Shown here: piece after piece, positions 20,974-32,437 of the stretch
Numbering within the stretch: the stretch's first letter is position 1
Layout of the letters: every line of letters begins with the position of its first letter
From: Cercophora sp. LCS_1
Lineage: Eukaryota > Ascomycota > Sordariomycetes > Sordariales > Lasiosphaeriaceae
Reading direction: 5' to 3'
Assembly (NCBI GenBank): GCA_036250225.1
Contig: JAPZLL010000006.1
Span: forward strand, 868,001-932,000
DNA length: 64,000 bases
Notes under the pieces: generated by a model
The model's database searches: none
What the model was told of the DNA's origin: nothing
What the model saw: only the letters and a program-made list of their open reading frames with translations
Position numbers and translations under genes: made by a program

Positions 20974-22024
20974 CTATAACACAACCGCCCCCGCCACCAG
21001 CGCGGATAAAAGCGCCAATCCCTCCCACCAGCCGTTTACAGGTGATAGTCTCCCCGCGCCGTTGCCAATGCCGTCGCTGCTGCCACTCCCGTTGTCCGCT
21101 CCCGAAGACGCCAAAGTACTCGCCGCCGCCCGAACACAAGCGACATGAGACCGTGTATCCCCTCGTGGTGCGGACCCAGAGGGTCCACGGTATCTCCACG
21201 ACAGTACAACAGGGAAGATCCATGTACTCGCGGCCTCAAACGCAGATGCATTGCCTTTATCCAGGGGCGGCGTCGCAGCAGCGAAGAATGCGCTGTCTCC
21301 AGTCAAGTCCCCGATGGCTGCAGCTCCGATTAGCAACGTTTGCCTGATGTTAAAGGACTGACTTACTCTGGGGCAGGTTCGACGCCCTTGTGACTCCGTC
21401 GGTTCCGTTTGCCAGCAACGACGAACAACTCCTCGGCAGCGTTTGGTTCTGGCAAAACCCGGCCGTATTGAATCCAGCTTCCATCTCGGCGATGCACTCC
21501 GATGACAGGATGCCATCGCATGACGACCCAGAAGCGTCCGAACCGGCGACCGACGCTGCAGCAAGTGCGGCCTGGGAAAGACCTTGGGTCCAGATGGCAG
21601 AGCACACGGACCATTCCTGCGGCGGCGCGTTGCCCTCGAGTGTCTCGACGAGGCGGCTGGGCGGTGATAGAGAGAGCAGTGCCGTATCGAACACTTTTGA
21701 ACCTCCCTCACTGTCTGGGTTCGGGCGCGGTATCGGGACATCGGTCGCCACGCTGACTGCAAGACGCCAACCCTCGACCATGAAATCAGCGGTGGTCGAG
21801 TTGTCACCAGCTCTGGCAGTAATATCGTATCCCGTGATGGAGACCGAGTTGAGCAGCGTTGGCGTTGATGTTGCACGACGAAAGTCTCCCCGGGAGTATT
21901 CATAGGGATACGACTCGCCGACGAGGTACAGTTGTTGTGAAAAGGGGTTTGCTGAGCCGGCTTGACAGCAAGACAGAAGCAGCGCGAGCGAGCCGAGGCG
22001 TGAACGGAGCCCCATGTTCATCAT
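20974..22024 (-). CDS. secreted, probably GPI-anchored protein of unknown function
   Basis: Two exons (21367-22024, 20974-21317) join to 333 residues through a textbook 49-base intron (donor gtaagt, branch gctaat, acceptor gcag). ATG 22024 opens a signal peptide (MMNMGLRSRLGSLALLLSCC). The mature part has several cysteines in pairs (SVCSAIW, SSCDGILSSECI, GFCQNQ, RSCSSLL) and NxS/T sites. The C-terminus has a Gly/Ser/Asn-rich spacer followed by a hydrophobic end (WWEGLALLSALVAGAVVL), the usual form of a GPI-attachment signal. No family recognised; a cell-wall or plasma-membrane surface role is inference. Confidence 0.75.
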
Positions 22025-22375
22025 CTTGATGGGTTCTCTCTTCCTGTGATCACACTTGAGGAGCCAGCCTTCAGATTGTTGTCTCCTTTTTGGTCGCCGA
22101 GTGGCAGGACAAAATCCGTACAAGAGCCGTTCAATGTTTGGCATCTACCCATCCCCACATCGTACCTTGTCACATATTAGTATTATTTTTTTTCGTCCAG
22201 AATCCTATTTACAAGCAGGGCGAATCCGAAAGTGCGGGTTCAAACCTGGATGACACGGGCGATCGATCCTCCAGACGGCAATGCATGCATGTGGTCGGGC
22301 CCTGCGTTCGCGAACGCAGGCGTGCATGAGCCGCGCTCTGGTCGCGCTCCCCCTGTTATTTGGCCTCCGGGATCC
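22025..22375. other. intergenic between two minus-strand surface-protein genes
   Basis: No gene seen. It should hold the promoter of the GPI-type gene and the 3' end of the next. Confidence 0.45.
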
Positions 22376-23639
22376 TCACGGCCCGCGAACCGACCCATCC
22401 GTCCCTCTCCTTCTCATCTTTCTCTTTTGTTGTCTCGACTCCAAACCCACACTGACAACGTCGCCACATGCCTCTCCCCAGATATCCCGCTTAGCCATAA
22501 AGACGCGGTCTACAGAGGGGCAGTAGTAAAAATACTGGAAGTCATCTGGCGCCGTGCAAGTGAGTTGGTTGTAGCCACTCAGCGACAGATCGCAGGACAC
22601 GACATTGTACGTGTCTGGTGAGTCCGCCACTTGTTCGTCGGTAGCCCACTTGAGCGGGCGAAGGGCTTCATCGTCGGTTCCCTCCAACCAGAGTCTCCTC
22701 GGGGCCTCTCCTTGCACCGAGAACGGTTGTCCCACTCCGTTTGTCAAGCGAGCCTCGTGGCCCTCGTTGGTGGAAGGATTTCCCCAGTAGCCATCCACAT
22801 CGACGTGGAGGAACCGGCCAAAGTTTGGACCACTGACGAATCGGGGATTGCCAATCCACTGAGTCTCGATCGTCACATCGATTGACTCGGTGTACGTCTG
22901 CAGAACCGACGTGACGGTTGTCGTTGTCGGCACCACAAGGATTGTTGTGACGACGGCCGTGATGACCGACTCGGATGTCACCGGTATCGCAGACGATACG
23001 ACTTGGTGAACGACCGAGGTTGAGGTAGGGATTGGCGCTGTCTCCGTCGACGTATCAAGCACAGCGTATATGCAGGAGCAAGCCGAAGAGTACTCGTCTA
23101 CATTACTGCAGGCTGGAGCAACTGAAGCCACCGACGAGGCGCTTGGTGCTGTCGACTCTGTCGACGATAAAGCCGACGAGATGAGCGCAGAGGATCGCGA
23201 TGTCGGTCTGGGCTTGCAGCCACGCTTCTTTAATTTTCTCTTTTGGCCCGTCAAGCGGTTATAAGCGGTGGACGTGGTCGAAGTGACCAACGTAGTGGTG
23301 TACGAGGTTGCGGTCGACTCGACATCGTAATCGAACGAGGTGAGGACAGACTCATACGTCGAGTACAGCGTGCTGGTAGTGACAACGAGATCGATGTACT
23401 CGACTGTCGTCATCGAGGTCGAGAAGATGACGTCGGCGGAGGGGGTTCTGCAGCTGTCAGCACTCATGTCGCCCCTGTCCCAAGGATGCCTACACGGTAG
23501 TCACGGTCGGGGTCCCCAAGATGGAGACACAAGAGGAATACTGGGCAGCCGGGTCTTGACTTAGAACGCCTACAACCTGGTCAAGACATTGGTTGACCAC
23601 GCAGAGCGGGTTGTAAGGATTGAAGACCGCAACATTCAT
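22376..23639 (-). CDS. Ser/Thr-rich surface protein, second copy of this architecture
   Basis: Exons 23494-23639 and 22376-23447 join in frame (46-base intron with gctgac branch) to 405 residues from ATG 23639. The N-terminal segment reads NPLCVVNQCLDQVVGVL then ILGTPTVTTVTPSADV. A Thr/Val/Ser-rich region contains DEYSSACSCIYA, matching KNYISACSC in the gene at 6931. The C-terminal domain includes FLHVDVDGYWGNP, CDLSLSGYNQLTC and FYYCPSVDRVFM. A basic patch KRKLKKRGCKPR lies near residue 125. No signal peptide precedes this ATG, so a short upstream exon is likely; a candidate MLILVAS lies just upstream at about 23679. Function unknown; wall-associated by inference. Confidence 0.65.
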
Positions 23640-24231
23640 ATTGAACGAGTGGACGGCTCACAGAAGCCACAAGAATGAGCATGCAAAGGCGAAGAAGCCT
23701 GAAGGGCGTCGAGTGCGGACGGGGTTCGCAATAACATTGCTGATTTCTGACGCTATTGATACTCGATAAACGCCAAGACGCCCAAATTGTTCAAGCTTCT
23801 CGTTAGTCTCCAGCTGAGAGCGCCTCGCGGACCATGAGACTTGGCAGGGGTTCTAGACCCTGCCCAGTGCCAGCATGGAAACACCAAAACTCGCATCACA
23901 AAAATATATCAGGAAGGATTATTAGTGATATAAAATGCGTTCAGATAAAATTTTGTCGGCCTTGCCCAACCCAAGGCAATCAACACGTGAATCCCACATA
24001 TAATCTCCGACCCCTGCCCTAGCCAGGATGCATCCTCAACAGAGGAAATCCCGACGGAGATGTGTGATGATGTAAGCGGGTGACACAGCCCGATCCCACG
24101 CAAAGACGTGCACGAACGCGTCAAATTTTCTCATCCATCCAATCCTCTTTCCATCACAACAAGCATTAGTCTCTTTCCACCCTCATCACATCACACCACC
24201 CGATAATTATATCGCACAACACAAAACAAAA
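23640..24231. other. divergent promoter region
   Basis: Between the minus-strand surface gene and the DUF1304 gene. It may contain the missing first exon of the former. No other gene seen. Confidence 0.45.
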
Positions 24232-24591
24232 ATGTCCCTCCCCGCCAAAGCAGCAACAGCCCTAGTCGCGGCAATCCACATCTACATCATGATCCTCGAA
24301 ATGTTCCTCTGGACAACGAAGCGCGGCCGCAAGGCGTTTGGGCTGACTGCCGATTTCGCCGAAAAGACAAAGACACTGGCGGCGAACCAGGGGCTGTATA
24401 ATGGGTTTCTTGCTGCTGGGCTTGGTTGGGGTCTCATTCACCCTCTTGAGGAGGTTGCGGTGCAGATTAGGGTGTTCTTTTTGGGATGTGTGGTTGTTGC
24501 CGGGATTTTTGGAGCGGTGACGGCGAGTAGGAGGATTTTGGTCGTGCAGGCTCTGCCGGGGGTTGTGGCTTTGGTTTTGGGGTTCGTGTAA
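24232..24591 (+). CDS. DUF1304 small membrane protein
   Basis: A 119-residue single-exon protein. It has four hydrophobic helices: about 8-27 (AATALVAAIHIYIMILEMFLW), 50-70, 78-98 and 102-119, with the conserved start region IHIYIMILEMFLW and the segment NQGLYNGFLAAGL, both typical of the DUF1304 family found in bacteria and fungi. It ends abruptly after the fourth helix (VVALVLGFV), the usual length for the family. The molecular role is not known. Confidence 0.85.
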   Translation: MSLPAKAATALVAAIHIYIMILEMFLWTTKRGRKAFGLTADFAEKTKTLAANQGLYNGFLAAGLGWGLIHPLEEVAVQIRVFFLGCVVVAGIFGAVTASRRILVVQALPGVVALVLGFV

Positions 24592-25659
24592 GTAGAACCC
24601 CACGTGATGCGTGCGTGGGGACCGGGCTGGTGGGAGGTGAGAAGAGGTTGTGGTCTGACGGGAAGCGAGTTTGGGGGTTTGGATGATGGAGAGATATCGA
24701 TGGGTGCGTGGTTTCATACTTGGATGGGGCGGTACTTGGCCATGTCAAACATATCGCCGTGGGGATGAGGAGGTCCTTCGAGCGTCACGACGCTACCGGT
24801 CCACAATCAAGACAGCTGGGAAATCAATATGCTTGATGAAATGAAGACGAAATTCAAAAAGAAGGGCGTCCGTGGATCGTCAACCCAAGACAGCCCTGAG
24901 ATCTTTGATATCTGCTGTCTCGATTTGCGACATGCACTAGATTTGAAAACCCGTCCCCGTCCGGTGGACCTTGGATCCTTGCTTGCCAACTTGACTCTAG
25001 AGTCAACACAATCGAGTTCAGGGCTTGAGGTAAGCGCAGGTAGCCACTCCATTCCATGCGAGCATGTGTTGTGACTGGGGCATGTGAGGCGGGAGCCCGA
25101 GACAAGTTCAGGATAGCCTCGCTTTCCTGCCATGGCACCTTGCGTCATGACACTCTCACCACTGATGACAAACTCGCATGCGTGAAATCACTGGTAGGGA
25201 AGGAACAACTCAAGCGCTTCGCAAGGAAGGTGGGGGTTGCCAGACAAACACTGGGGAGCCTGCCAGGCAGGTACAATGCCTCAAAGTTCAATGTGCCCAG
25301 CGACTATCTTTGGTGCTGTGAAGAGATCACGGAAATGAGCAAAGGAGTGCTATCTGGGCTTTTTTTATCCTACAAATTTACCTATGTGCGTGATGCATTG
25401 TGGTGCTATGTCAAGGTCCTCCTGGCCCTATCAATCCAGCTGATGTGCCATAGCCTTGACTCACTTCGTATCCAGATCCACCCAAACGCATATCCTGTGA
25501 ATGCCGCAATGCAGAATCCCTTGTCCCCCGCTTCCTCCCACCTTCATTTCTCCCTCTCTTGCTAATTACCACCTCAGTTGAACATCAAGGGTAGTACTCA
25601 TTGACGTTGATGTCGTTAGTGTGACGCGCGAACACCTCCTCCCACGAAGTCGGGGGCTC
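24592..25659. other. intergenic, no supported gene
   Basis: A plus-strand open frame at 25056-25565 (169 codons) has no clear start, no domain likeness and uneven composition. I do not call it. Confidence 0.4.
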
Positions 25660-27244
25660 CTACTTCCGCTGCGCCGACACTAACCTGGCAAACTCCTCGT
25701 CCTTGGTATCATCCGGGTCGGTCAGGTGCCAGTGCCGTGTCCTGAACTTCAGTTGGATATTGGCGGCCTCGATCACCCGAGCAACCCACTTATCCATGTC
25801 AATGTAGAAGTCGAAGCTCAACAGATTGTCCCAGTTGTCACGATACCGCCGTGTCAACGGCCAGAGCAAGATGAACCTTATCGTTTCGAGCTTTGATCTT
25901 CCCAGAAGCCCGGAGGCAGCGAGTTGCGCAATTTCGGAGGTTGGAAACTCGGTGATCGACGTGATGCTCAAGAGCTTGAGGCTTAGGCATGCCTGGATAA
26001 GTCTGACTAGGTTGTTGTGTTCGCTATAGTCAGAAAGGACCAGCCCTTGGTCAATCACGAGGCGTTCCAAGATGGGGAACTGTCCGGGACTCATCACGCG
26101 TTCCGACGTAAACAGCATGCCGAGATGGTGGTAGCGATGGTTGACCTCACTTGTTAGCAGCAGCCCCCCTAAGGTAGACGCGTGCGAGGAGATAGCCTTA
26201 AAGGCCCCCACGGGGTCATTGATCTGCCGGTTCTCCGTAAAGGCGATGGTGAGCTTGGTGAGCTGGTTGCAAGCCTGCAGAATCTCTTCGAGGCCAACGG
26301 ACCAAAGCGAGCAATCTATGAGGGCCAAGTCGGTAACGTTCGGGAGATACCTTTGTTCTGCCAGAGCGGGATGGCCAACGGGGTAGTACCCCGGCTCATT
26401 GATTGTCAGCTGCTGGAGGTAGGGCGCCGCGAAGAGGAGCGTGCGCACGACGTTGATGTTGACGAAGCAATCATCAGAGCTCCATCTGCCGTCGTGGAGC
26501 TCCATCTGCTTCAAGTTTGGGAACGTGAAGCAAAGCGGGTGATGTCCTCTCTGCGCTTCCTTCGTCGTGTTGCAGAGGAGGGGATAAGTTCCAGGACTCG
26601 CTGTATCGGATAGGGAGGGTGACCGCCGTGACGTTGGGAGTCAAGACCAATAGTAGAACATAGGCGTACGTTGCCGTGCGCTCCCAGTTGAAGTCAGAGC
26701 TCTCTTCGTCTTCGTCGAAAGCCGTATCAAGATCGAAGATGCGCTTGACGATGTCCCCAAGCTTCCCTGCCTCCGAGCCCTAGGTTTTGATGGTGTCAAG
26801 TCCCTTCAATGGGTTGCGCCACTCTTCGCTGTCGACCCGTCTTTCGTGGCGAAAGTTGATGGTCTCCACGAGCGAGGCGAGATACTTGTTGTTGTAGAGG
26901 GTGAAGATCAGCTTGACGATATTCAGTTCGGGAAACTTGTCGTCCGGCCGAATGGCTGCCCGGTTGTTGGTTTGGGTGCGGAGTTCGCGATAAATCATGT
27001 GTGGCTGCACTATATAGTAGAGCTTCTTGCAAGTCTGCGAGAAGCGAGCCAGGTCGGCTCTTCCGTAGCCATCGCCAAAGATAGCCTCGCAGATCAGCTT
27101 GAGGGTCTGGTCGTCCAGTCGCGCGAGAAGTGATGGGCGGCGCGCCGCTGCCCGGCGGGCAGGTCTGAACGGAAGCTGAAACACGCCAGATTCTGGCTCA
27201 CGGTTGGAAGGCTGCAGTGGCTGTGCCGTGGATGACTTACCCAT
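25660..27244 (-). pseudogene. broken F-box/leucine-rich-repeat-like gene
   Basis: From ATG 27244 (MGKSSTAQPLQPSNREPE) the frame reads an F-box-like segment LLARLDDQTLKLICEAIFGD...FSQTCKKLYYIVQPHMIYREL, then LASLVETINFRH, and stops at TAG 26780-26782. The same frame then continues open for about 65 more codons (GKLGDIVKRIFDLDTAFDED, TPNVTAVTLPIRYSESWN). Coding then moves to another frame near 26530-26600 and runs as FPNLKQMELHDGRW to 25660, with LRR-like hydrophobic spacing. No acceptable intron explains the TAG or the frame change. F-box proteins choose substrates for SCF ubiquitin ligases. Sequencing error is possible but would have to occur twice. Confidence 0.6.
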
Positions 27245-27658
27245 CTTGGTCACCAAGAATACCTCCCGGGAAATATCTGCACAAGAGGTACAATTACTGT
27301 TGAGACAAGGAGAAGTCCAGCAAATGCGCGATGCGACCAGCGTTCGATCAAAGCAACTGCCCAAGGGTTGGTGGAGAAAGAGATGTTTGCGATAGAAGAA
27401 ATTCACTTAGGATACTGTAGAAAGGATCTTGTTGATTGCCTGGCAAATGTAAGACCTAGTCTAACGTTGCAGTACAATGAAGGCATGCCTCGTAACCCTA
27501 GTTGGAATTGCGGACTGTGAACACTGTTGGCATGGGACCGGTGCTGGGAGGGGCGCGTTTCTTTGTGGAGAGTCAATCCAATAAACTGGCCAGGAAGGCG
27601 CCATATATACCAGCGCCGGGGTTCGTTTTCCCGCCGACGACGAGGCCTTCATTCCTAA
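27245..27658. other. 5' flank of the F-box pseudogene
   Basis: No gene supported here. Confidence 0.4.
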
Positions 27659-27735
27659 CAACCGGCGGTGGCACAGCGGTCCGCGGATAGCTGGTGTGAC
27701 CAAAGGAAGTGGGTTCGATCCCCTCCGAGGTTGGC
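27659..27735 (+). pseudogene. tRNA-like sequence, probably a decayed tRNA gene
   Basis: A 77-base stretch with Pol III box A-like tggcacagcggt and a perfect box B-like ggttcgatccc at tRNA spacing. Ends CAACC and GGTTG can pair, but the inner acceptor pairs and one T-stem pair mismatch and no good anticodon stem forms. A T6 run (27755-27760) and a T5 run follow, as a Pol III terminator would. It may still be transcribed. Confidence 0.5.
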
Positions 27736-28196
27736 TTCTAAACCAGCTTGCTGGTTTTTTGCTTTTTAGTTTTGCACCAGTACCCACGCACACGTCCACC
27801 CTTGTGACTACCCAACTAATACCCCTAGTCTACTCGCCCGCTGAGCACAAAGCTAGAACAGCCTGTTGCTGCAGGGCACTACCGTGTTTGTTTGTGACAT
27901 GCATATGCGATGAGTGAATGGATAGACACAAAAACAAGGCCGACGCAAACGTCACTTGATAATATTGGACCCGAGTGTCATGTCCTCGATGACGTCGTTT
28001 TGGCGATATTCGTTGGGAAGGAGCAGTCGCCGGGCAAAGCTCCCTGATCTGACTTCGGATGGAACGCCGGCGAGATCTTGCGAGACTCACCGACGAAGGG
28101 GCCGCATCGATGGCTCCAAATCGTTTCGACGGACTCTAAGGCTTGATCAATCAACTTTAGCATCCAACTACACAACCTATGCTGCCCAGATAACCA
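27736..28196. other. intergenic
   Basis: Beyond the T runs after the tRNA-like element, no gene is seen. It is the 3' flank of the receptor gene on the minus strand. Confidence 0.4.
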
Positions 28197-29332
28197 TCAC
28201 ACCGCCCTCCCAACTAGTTCAATGTCCTTTGTTATCCTCTCCCTACTCCCACTCTCCCTCGAGCGCAAACTCTCGAGCAACGTCTGGTCCCTCCTCCGCC
28301 CGAAGCGACTCCCTCTCTGTCCGCTCCCGATGGTTGGCGGCCCGGTGTTCGCAATAACCTGCTTCCCTCCGCTGCTGCCAGCCCACGAATCCAACGCAAA
28401 CACCCTCCGCAGTAGCGCCCAACAAAATGGCACATTGGCAGTCATCACAGCGGTGCTCGCCTCGCCGTTATACCACGCCAAAAAGACGAGGTCATGCGGC
28501 ATGACAAAGTTGTAGTAGCGGTTCAGGATCGCGAGCAGTACGACTAGGACGCCGAGCCCAAACACTCCGCAGAGGACGATCTTGCGCTTAAGCGGGAGCC
28601 GAGACCGCGCAATCATGGGAATAGGGATGCAGAGCATGAGGAGATCGGAGGAGACATGGAGGACAGTGACGGTGATGAGGTGGTTATGGTACGTTTTGCA
28701 TTGTTCTTTGCAGGTCAGCGACGAAAAACCAACAGCTAGCTGGAGAACAGGCATACCGTTACCGGATGGGATCGGAACAGCCCAGTAGTTTGTGATCGGC
28801 CGACACCAGACGCCGAGGTAGAGCACCTGGACGATGATAAAGGTCAAGAAGCAGTAGCCAGCTGTAATCTTTACGGCGAGGCTTTCTCGAAGCCCGGATC
28901 TGGAGACAAGAAAGTTAGGATGGCGTTATACATGGTGGAAAAGACGTACGTCATGCGGGCGTAGAGAAGGAGGAGGCAAGCTTTGACGACCCAGAGGACG
29001 CCGACCATGAATTCCTCGAGAGCGACAAGCATCTTGCTCCCCCATTCCGCCTGAGACACCTCCGCGGGCGTCCAATCATCGGTCTCGCCCTCGGGTACAT
29101 AGTTGCTGCCGTTCTTCGCCACTTCGCTGGAGGAGATGACGACGCCAGTGAGACACGCAAATGCGAGAAGCATGAGGTAATCATCGGCGAGAAGATCCCG
29201 GAAGAAGGGCGGGCCCGTCTGTAGACGCCGGGAGATGAACCGACTGATAACCGAGACGAGGGCGACAGCCCACAGGGTCCATGAGCAGATGGCTAAGCTG
29301 TTGATGAAACTCGGCGTCGCAGAGGTGATCAT
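28197..29332 (-). CDS. Pth11-like seven-helix integral membrane protein
   Basis: Three exons (28950-29332, 28763-28899, 28197-28705) join to 342 residues; introns 50 and 57 bases. ATG 29332 (MITSATPSFINSLAICSW) is used. The protein has seven hydrophobic helices. Fungal rhodopsin-like/Pth11 family marks are present: ISRFISRR after helix 1, DDYLMLLAF in helix 2, GVWCRPITNYWAVPIP, EQCKTYHNH with helix HVSSDLLMLCIPIPM, then basic loop RSRLPLKRKIVLC. The C-terminal tail is hydrophilic and Arg/Ser-rich. Related receptors sense host or nutrient cues at the plasma membrane; the ligand here is unknown. A second member lies at 53409-54655. Confidence 0.85.
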
Positions 29333-30203
29333 GGTGCTGCGCACGTGGCCGCTGGGAGACGGCTGGCTCGTATTCGATGTGTCAAAGCGGTCAAGGTTTC
29401 AGGCCAGATCTGTGCATGCCGACGGCGTCTCCCGGTTGTCACGGACCAGACAGCGACAATGTCGGAGAAGGGTTGCAACATTGACTTGATGGCATTTGGT
29501 GATGATGGGAAGAGATATATGGCTCACACCCGGCCCAGCAACAACGGCATTCACGACACAATTTCTTCAGGCTCAGCTGCCGACTATCTCTTTCATGTCT
29601 GATATTACCTTGGGCTTTAGGAGACCACCGCGGATGAGCACCAGAAACGGAAAACACATCCTTTCCTTATCAGTCACGCCGCCAGTGAGAGCATGCGCCA
29701 ATGCTCAAGTTGCGGGATGGATTTTGTCGACGGTGGCAGGGTCGAGATAATGAGATACTTCACGGGACATGATGGCCAAATTGAGTCGGCGATCGGCGGA
29801 ACCGGGGTGTTCGGTCTGGAGAATGGCAATGGCTGTTGTTAGGCCCGGATGCCGTCCAGCGGTTGACGGCGGGCTCCGGGCGCTGGAAGAGAGCTGAGAT
29901 CTCCGGGGAGACCCTGTGGTGGCAGCTGACGTGGGGGACGTGGGGGCTGGCACCAACCCCTGAATAGCTTCAAGCACGAGCCCCCTTTCGAGATTACGGC
30001 ACAGGGTGTTGATTGCCGGCAAAAGAATTGAGATTGAGAGAACAGAGAAAGCTATCAAAGGAGTGTGTCTGGTACAAAAAAATCAAAACATCCAGGCCAG
30101 GAGAAGTCAAACTCGTGACTGTCCTGTTCCAACACTTCCCCGTGATCATATCCAACATCATGATCCTGGAGCGCCCAATCTCGGGATCAATCTAATTGGG
30201 CCA
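29333..30203. other. intergenic
   Basis: About 870 bases between receptor and hydrophobin-like gene. No supported gene. Confidence 0.45.
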
Positions 30204-30564
30204 TCAAAGAACAAGGTCAGCGTTGATGCAAGAGGCCTCGATGTTGATGAAGGAGGCCTACGAAACACATCAGCATCAGGGTGGACGAGAATTCATGTGG
30301 GAGCCGAACATACCGATTTATCGTAGTCAGCAGTGCTGCAGCATATGCATTGTCGCCGGTGCTGCAAATGTTGAATACGCAACCCAGCAAGCCTAGGATA
30401 CTGGCCTGGCTGCAGCACACGAGCTTGCCCTTGCCGGAGCCGGCATGTGCCTGGCAGCTCGGTGCGGCGCGAGCCTCAAGATTGTTAATTTGAGCTGGGG
30501 CAGCCGGGAGAGCGACGGCGGTCATGGTGGCGGCGAGGATGGCGGCGATGGTGGCGAACTGCAT
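30204..30564 (-). pseudogene. hydrophobin-like gene disrupted by a one-base frameshift
   Basis: From ATG 30564 a signal peptide (MQFATIAAILAATMTAVALP) is followed by SCQAHAGSGKGKLVCC, then SQASILGLLGC and VFNICSTGDNAY. Coding then jumps frame at the tatgctgcagc stretch near 30345: one base after the Tyr codon appears missing. The new frame gives CCSTADYDKS, a canonical 56-base intron (30258-30313, donor gtatgt), then ASFINIEASCINADLVL and TGA at 30204. Counting both frames there are eight cysteines in order C, CC, C, C, CC, C, as in hydrophobins, though spacing (12, 10, 4, 7, 17) fits neither class exactly. Hydrophobins coat aerial hyphae and spores. It may be a true lesion or a base-call error. 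Confidence 0.55.
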
Positions 30565-32199
30565 TTTGGCTGGTGTGTTGGGTGGACTGGGCTTTTGCGA
30601 GCGCGGAATGGTTGGGTAATTGAGGCTGATGAGGCTCAATGTTGGTTGGGCGCTTGTTGATGGCTTGCTGTCTGCTGTCTGCTTGTGAATGGGGCTGGTG
30701 ATGAGGATGCGTTCACATTCACGACGGACGATGACCGTTTATACAGACGCTTCTCGTAGCTCCTGTCCATCCCACCACCGCCCATTGCCCTCGACAGCTT
30801 CCCACGGGGGCCAAAACCAACCTCATGACGGCTTGACTTCGGAATTCTGCTATGCTGTTGTTGTTGACGAAGCTTCATTCATCGCCATCACCATCTCCCA
30901 GCGCGGTAAAGCCCAGGTGACACTGCTTGAGATTCGCCAGGGTGTCGACAAGATTCAGCGTCGCTGGAGCTTCTTCTGATTGAATAGGCAAAGCTAATTC
31001 CGTTGAGGCAACCGGGGCGCTATGCTGGGCTACTGTGTCGGGTCGTTTGGGGGGTTTTGATGCAGCCAGGCGATGCTATGGGCCAATGACCAGGCAGCGT
31101 TGATGACGGTCATACCGGGATATCGATGTAAGTGTCTGGAAGAGCTACTCAGGTCAAAGGCGGTCTTCTGTTTTCCCGCTCCGTAATGACGAAAGTGGCT
31201 TCAGGCAGGCACTCTTGTGCTGTATTCATACCCGCCGAACGTTTGTTGTGGTTGCGCACTCGTTTGATCGAACCTATACGCGCGAGCTATGAAGATGCTA
31301 TGACCTTATTATCTCCCTAGGGGACATGCCAAACCACCACCCAGGCGGATAGAAACCACAGGAGGTTGAAATCAACGTGGCCGGTTCGGGACGCCATCAA
31401 GGACACAAACGGGATCTTCCCTGTTTCCAACCAGGTGACATTGCTGATCCGTGGGACAAACAGCTTCTCGTCTAGCGTGGTGTGTGACCTTCCCCGGCTT
31501 GCGTTCTAAGATGTATCAAGCCCGCCCATGGCCGTGGACAGCCGGCAAACTGGATCTGTCAGGATTCTCTATTACATCTAGCCCTTGGTTGCTTTGCAAA
31601 AAGCAACATACGATACGATAGTTCTGTCATTGTACAGGATTGTAACCTTCGTGTAATTACTATTGCTAGTGAGAATCATAGCTGGCCTGTGTCATAGCAT
31701 GTCGTGTGACGCACATCGTTCGGGGGGAGAACCAGGTAGCCGGGGTCCTTGGCTACATCAGGGCTGCGTCTTGGTTTGGCAGCAATAGGCAATTAGCCCT
31801 GCTTTGGGAATGACGGAGAGTATTTCGGCAGCAATTGGCTTCAAAGCACCTCGTTTTCACCATCTCCAAGGATTCTTTCACCGTGCCCTATTGGGGAACA
31901 CAAATGCAAGGGTCCATGGATACCTGCAGGCTGCCGCACCGGACTCTGCTTCGTGGACAAAACGAGCCGGTGTTGCAACATCCGAACAGTGAGTGCTGTC
32001 ATTGACATGGTGTCTTCAGCCGATTATACATGATGTCGGAAACCGAGTCGTGGTGCGAGTCAAGGGCAGGCTGCGACCCACACCCGCCCCTGACTCAGGG
32101 GCACAAACAAATCCACATCAGCGCCACCCAACGTAAAATCTCTGCGCCTTCCCGCTGCTTCCCTTCTTAAGTTTCTCTTTTTGCCGTGGTCTCTAACAA
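30565..32199. other. intergenic, no gene seen
   Basis: A 1.6-kb stretch with only short unsupported open frames on either strand. It leads into the tRNA pair. Confidence 0.45.
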
Positions 32200-32281
32200 T
32201 CGGGTATGGTGTAGCGGTAACATCGCTGACTCTCATCTACGAGTAACTCAGCAGCCCGGGGTTCGACTCCCCGTATCCGAG
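32200..32281 (+). tRNA. tRNA-Glu (CTC) with an 11-base intron
   Basis: The acceptor strands TCGGGTA and TATCCGA pair over seven bases, with G at the discriminator position. D-arm GTGT/ACAT; anticodon stem GCTGA/TCAGC pairs fully; anticodon CTC at 32232-32234. An 11-base intron (32236-32246) follows position 37. T-arm GGGGTTCGACTCCCC is perfect. No T4 run follows before the next tRNA. Confidence 0.92.
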
Positions 32282-32331
32282 TTTGGCACCGATCAACTAC
32301 GGTGAATGTCAACATTCACACGATCTCCTTA

Positions 32332-32411
32332 TCTTCCGTAGTATAGTGGTCAGTATGTGAGCTTGTCATTAGACTCCGCTCGAGACCCGGGTTCAATTCC
32401 CGGCGGGAGAG
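32332..32411 (+). tRNA. tRNA-Asp (GTC) with an 8-base intron
   Basis: Acceptor TCTTCCG/CGGGAGA pairs over seven bases (one G-T). Anticodon stem TGAGC/GCTCG; anticodon GTC at 32365-32367; intron of eight bases (32369-32376) after position 37. T-arm CCGGGTTCAATTCCCGG is intact. It starts 50 bases after tRNA-Glu. Confidence 0.92.
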
Positions 32412-32437
32412 ACCGTAACCAGTCTCTGGTGCCTTCG

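Noticed and set aside
25056..25565. 169-codon plus-strand open frame
   Set aside because: No ATG in good context, no recognisable domain, no splice partners; composition is uneven.
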